Source of the DNA: an uncultured Caryophanales bacterium
GTDB lineage: Bacteria; Bacillota_I; Bacilli_A; RFN20; CAG-449
Assembly: GCA_945873815.1 (NCBI GenBank)
Contig: CAMCEE010000012.1
Coordinates: forward strand, 1-56,308
Length of the DNA stretch: 56,308 bases
Direction of reading: 5' to 3'
Positions 54,158 to 56,308 of the stretch are shown here, piece by piece (positions within the stretch are counted from its first letter, which is position 1; each line of letters starts with the position of its first letter). The notes under the pieces were generated by a model. It did no database searches, was not told the DNA's origin, and saw only the letters and a program-made list of their open reading frames with translations. The position numbers and the translations under genes are program-made.

Positions 54158-55066
54158 AAAACAATTAACCTTAAAATTGATGAGATTAAAAAAATTGATA
54201 ACCTAATTGTTTGTTTAGGATATTTTGATGCGCTTCATAAAGGTCATCTTCAATTGATTAATCGAGCAAAACTTGAAGAAGGTCATATTGCATTATTATC
54301 GTTTAGTGAGAACCCTAAGTCATTATTTAATAGTAATACAAAAGAGATAAATACCTTATCTAGAAAGAAAGAATTATTAGAAGATATAGGGATTGATTAT
54401 TTTTTATTACTTGATGCATGTAATGAAGTGTTGTCTCTTTCCCCTATCGAATTCATTGATCGCGTTATTATTCCTTTAGGGTGTAAAACGGTTATATGTG
54501 GCTTCGATTATACGTTTGGAAAAGATAGAAAAGGCGATAGTAGTACTCTCATTTCTTTATCAAATAATCGCTTTAAAGTAATTGTATTAGAGGAAGTAAA
54601 AGGAAATGATGAAATGAAAATTTCTTCTTCAAGAATAATTTCTTTATTGAGTGAAGGGAAGATTATTGAAGCAAATGAATATTTATATAAACCATATTCG
54701 ATTAAAAGTAACGTAGTCCATGGTAATCATATTGGAACTACAATAGGATTTCCTACCGCGAATATAGAGCTTGTTTCCAAATATATGATTTTGAAAAATG
54801 GAGTATATTCTGCTTATTGTATTGTTGATGGAAAAAAGTATTTATCAATGGTAAATGTTGGGAAACATCCAACTATTAAAAAGAATGAAAAAGATATTAT
54901 TGAGATTCATATATTTGATTTCAATAAAGATATATATGGAATGGAGATTGAATTGATTTTCATTGAATATATTCGTGAGGAAATCGAATTTTCTTCTTTA
55001 GATGATTTGATTTCACAATTACATAAGGATAAATCCTATATATTATTAAGAAATAAAGAAAAATAG
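54155..55066 (+). CDS. ribF: Bifunctional riboflavin kinase/FAD synthetase
   Basis: 303 aa. N-terminal adenylyltransferase with GYFDALHKGHLQL (the usual Gly in FDG is Ala here) and FGKDRKG; C-terminal riboflavin kinase with GTTIGFPTANIEL, NGVYSAY and YIREEIEFSS. Makes FMN and FAD. The start at 54155 follows from AAGGAGGA; the upstream in-frame ATG at 54116 has no such site. Same operon direction as truB. Confidence 0.96.
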   Translation: MKTINLKIDEIKKIDNLIVCLGYFDALHKGHLQLINRAKLEEGHIALLSFSENPKSLFNSNTKEINTLSRKKELLEDIGIDYFLLLDACNEVLSLSPIEFIDRVIIPLGCKTVICGFDYTFGKDRKGDSSTLISLSNNRFKVIVLEEVKGNDEMKISSSRIISLLSEGKIIEANEYLYKPYSIKSNVVHGNHIGTTIGFPTANIELVSKYMILKNGVYSAYCIVDGKKYLSMVNVGKHPTIKKNEKDIIEIHIFDFNKDIYGMEIELIFIEYIREEIEFSSLDDLISQLHKDKSYILLRNKEK

Positions 55067-55177
55067 TTGAAATGGGTATTCATTTACGTTATATTATTAA
55101 CGCAACTTATTCATGGTTTATCGAATCTCCAACGTTATACTATGTGTAAGCCAAGTAGCCAATAGGAGGATAAAAAA

Positions 55178-55447
55178 ATGGCATTATCAAAAGAATTAAA
55201 ACAAGAATTAGTCGCAAAATATGGTGCTAATGAAAAAGACACAGGATCAGTTAAAGTTCAAATCGCATTATTAACAAAAGAAATCGAAGCTTTAACAATC
55301 CATTTAAAGAACAACAAACATGATGGTTCTTCACGTAGAGGATTATTCACAAAAGTTGGTGCTAGAAAATCATTACTCGCTTATTTAGCAAAGAACGATC
55401 CAGAAGGATATGCACCATTTATTAAAGAACTTGGTATTAGAAAGTAA
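55178..55447 (+). CDS. rpsO: Ribosomal protein S15
   Basis: 89 aa, full length and standard (GSVKVQIALLTKEIEALTIHLK, HDGSSRRGLFTKVGARKSLL, YLAKNDPEGY). Binds the 16S rRNA central domain. TAGGAGG 8 nt before ATG. The 111-nt leader could carry the autoregulatory structure known for rpsO, but I cannot assign it with confidence. Confidence 0.99.
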   Translation: MALSKELKQELVAKYGANEKDTGSVKVQIALLTKEIEALTIHLKNNKHDGSSRRGLFTKVGARKSLLAYLAKNDPEGYAPFIKELGIRK

Positions 55448-55463
55448 TTAATAATGTGACTAG

Positions 55464-55491
55464 GGCATCTTGTAAAAGATGTCTTTTTTTT
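55464..55491 (+). terminator. Terminator after rpsO
   Basis: GGCATCTT pairs with AAGATGTC over a short loop (GTAA), followed by eight T. Confidence 0.92.
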
Positions 55492-55559
55492 GAAAATCAT
55501 TTTACTCTATTTAATTATATATAATTAATATGTATAATAAAAAGGAACAGGGGGTTCAA

Positions 55560-56252
55560 ATGCAAAAGGTACAATTAGCAGATAGATTAGGGAATGTTCA
55601 AACAAAGAAGGTAGGTTTTTCTTGGCTTCATTTTTTCTTTGGACCTATTTATTGCTTTTTTAATTTGAAGTTCTTATTTGGTCTTTTAGAACTTTTATTA
55701 CTTTTTCTATTATGTCCTATTCCTGGAATGCATTTTATTACTGATTCGATCCTTAAATTGACATTTATCCCGGAAATAGTATTGCAAGTCATTAAAGATT
55801 CGTTACTACTTTTTAGAAGTACTCCTTATACTATGGCTTTAGGAATAATTTGCTTTTTTATCTTTCATCTTGTTTCGAGTTTTAGGATTAAACCAAGAAT
55901 CCTTCGTCGCACCTTAAAAAGGAAAGAACTTAGACCAGTAGAAGAAAAAGATGCACGTATATTAATCAAATGGAGAGTGGTTAAAGATGATATCGGTTTA
56001 GCAGAATCTTTCGATATTAGAGGGACTACTAAATATAAATCTGCAGAAGAGAACTGGTATGAAAATAATCAAATTAGAATTAAATCACGTCCTAGTTTTT
56101 CAACTAGATCTAATATTAGATATACTGTTGAACAAAAGGCACAAATTCAAAGTGAACAATTAGATAATTTATATAAATTAGGATTAATTAATAAGGAAGA
56201 GTATCATTCAAAAAAGAATGCTCTTAAAAAAACTATAGAAAAGGACAAATAA
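55560..56252 (+). CDS. Membrane protein with C-terminal SHOCT-like motif
   Basis: 230 aa. Two to three membrane segments (about 18-60 and 83-104, including WLHFFFGPIYCFFNLKFLFG, similar to small DUF2628-type membrane domains), then a basic cytoplasmic region and a terminal SHOCT-like helix (LDNLYKLGLINKEEYHSKK). Start 55560 is chosen for GGGGG five nt upstream. Function unknown. Confidence 0.8.
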   Translation: MQKVQLADRLGNVQTKKVGFSWLHFFFGPIYCFFNLKFLFGLLELLLLFLLCPIPGMHFITDSILKLTFIPEIVLQVIKDSLLLFRSTPYTMALGIICFFIFHLVSSFRIKPRILRRTLKRKELRPVEEKDARILIKWRVVKDDIGLAESFDIRGTTKYKSAEENWYENNQIRIKSRPSFSTRSNIRYTVEQKAQIQSEQLDNLYKLGLINKEEYHSKKNALKKTIEKDK

Positions 56253-56254
56253 AA

Positions 56255-56293
56255 GGGGCTGTTAAGAAACTAAAAAGTTTCTAACGGCCTTTT
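56255..56293 (+). terminator. Terminator after the SHOCT-like gene
   Basis: GGGCTGTTAAGAAACT pairs with AGTTTCTAACGGCC around a four-base loop, followed by six T. Confidence 0.9.
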
Positions 56294-56308
56294 TTATGTT
56301 TATAATTA

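Noticed and set aside
55067-55177. rpsO leader as a known autoregulatory RNA
   Set aside because: The leader length fits, but I could not fold a convincing three-way junction or pseudoknot by eye.

Overview
The window comes from a very AT-rich bacterium with Gram-positive-type genes: strong AAGGAGG ribosome sites, a truB-ribF-rpsO block, an RNase J paralogue and lipoproteins with a lipobox. UGG is used for Trp, and TGA, TAA and TAG all act as stops, so I see no alternative code. A D-lactate dehydrogenase-like enzyme and a [FeFe]-hydrogenase piece suggest a fermentative anaerobe, probably a gut-type member of the Bacilli/Firmicutes. That placement is inference.

Layout. 0.1-2.1 kb: RNase J2-like gene (minus strand) and tRNA-His. 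2.1-14.4 kb: an accessory region behind tRNA-His. It holds an AAA/DUF4143 ATPase, fragments of an ATPase and a HipA-like kinase, a small zinc peptidase, an unknown helical protein, a Fic protein with its own operators, a lipoprotein plus a secreted metallopeptidase broken by one stop codon, and remnants of IS3, IS1595 and IS1634-type elements. Its first 5.2 kb is flanked by a 76-bp direct repeat that starts at the CCA of tRNA-His and includes the tRNA terminator. 14.4-26.6 kb: ordinary metabolism (acyltransferase, YoaK-like protein, SDR, a LysR/AEC carrier/D-2-hydroxyacid dehydrogenase unit, HPt protein, threonine aldolase-like enzyme, U32 protein, M18 aminopeptidase, nitroreductase).

26.6-30.4 kb: a second accessory patch next to tRNA-Glu, with a BRO-N/Fic fusion on an apparently leaderless promoter, a serine-recombinase remnant, an IS110-family element with a candidate bridge-RNA hairpin, and a GNAT acetyltransferase. 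30.6-40.3 kb: small regulatory and membrane genes, a TetR/DUF5714 pair, hydrolase-Nudix-DUF5131 genes, a Crp/Fnr regulator divergent from an ABC importer that lacks an ATPase. 40.4 kb: a free-standing C-terminal [FeFe]-hydrogenase domain.

41.3-48.8 kb: a five-gene MoxR/DUF58/VWA membrane operon led by a protein I cannot assign. 49.2-53.1 kb: an ABC ATPase fused to an FtsX/MacB-type permease with a very large extracytoplasmic insert. 53.2-56.3 kb: truB, ribF, rpsO and a SHOCT-like membrane protein. The most unusual items are the hydrogenase domain, the RNase J2-like enzyme with lost metal ligands, the MoxR/VWA operon, the tRNA-end repeats bounding accessory DNA, the IS110 hairpin, and the IS1595-type element with 53-bp perfect ends and a structured leader.
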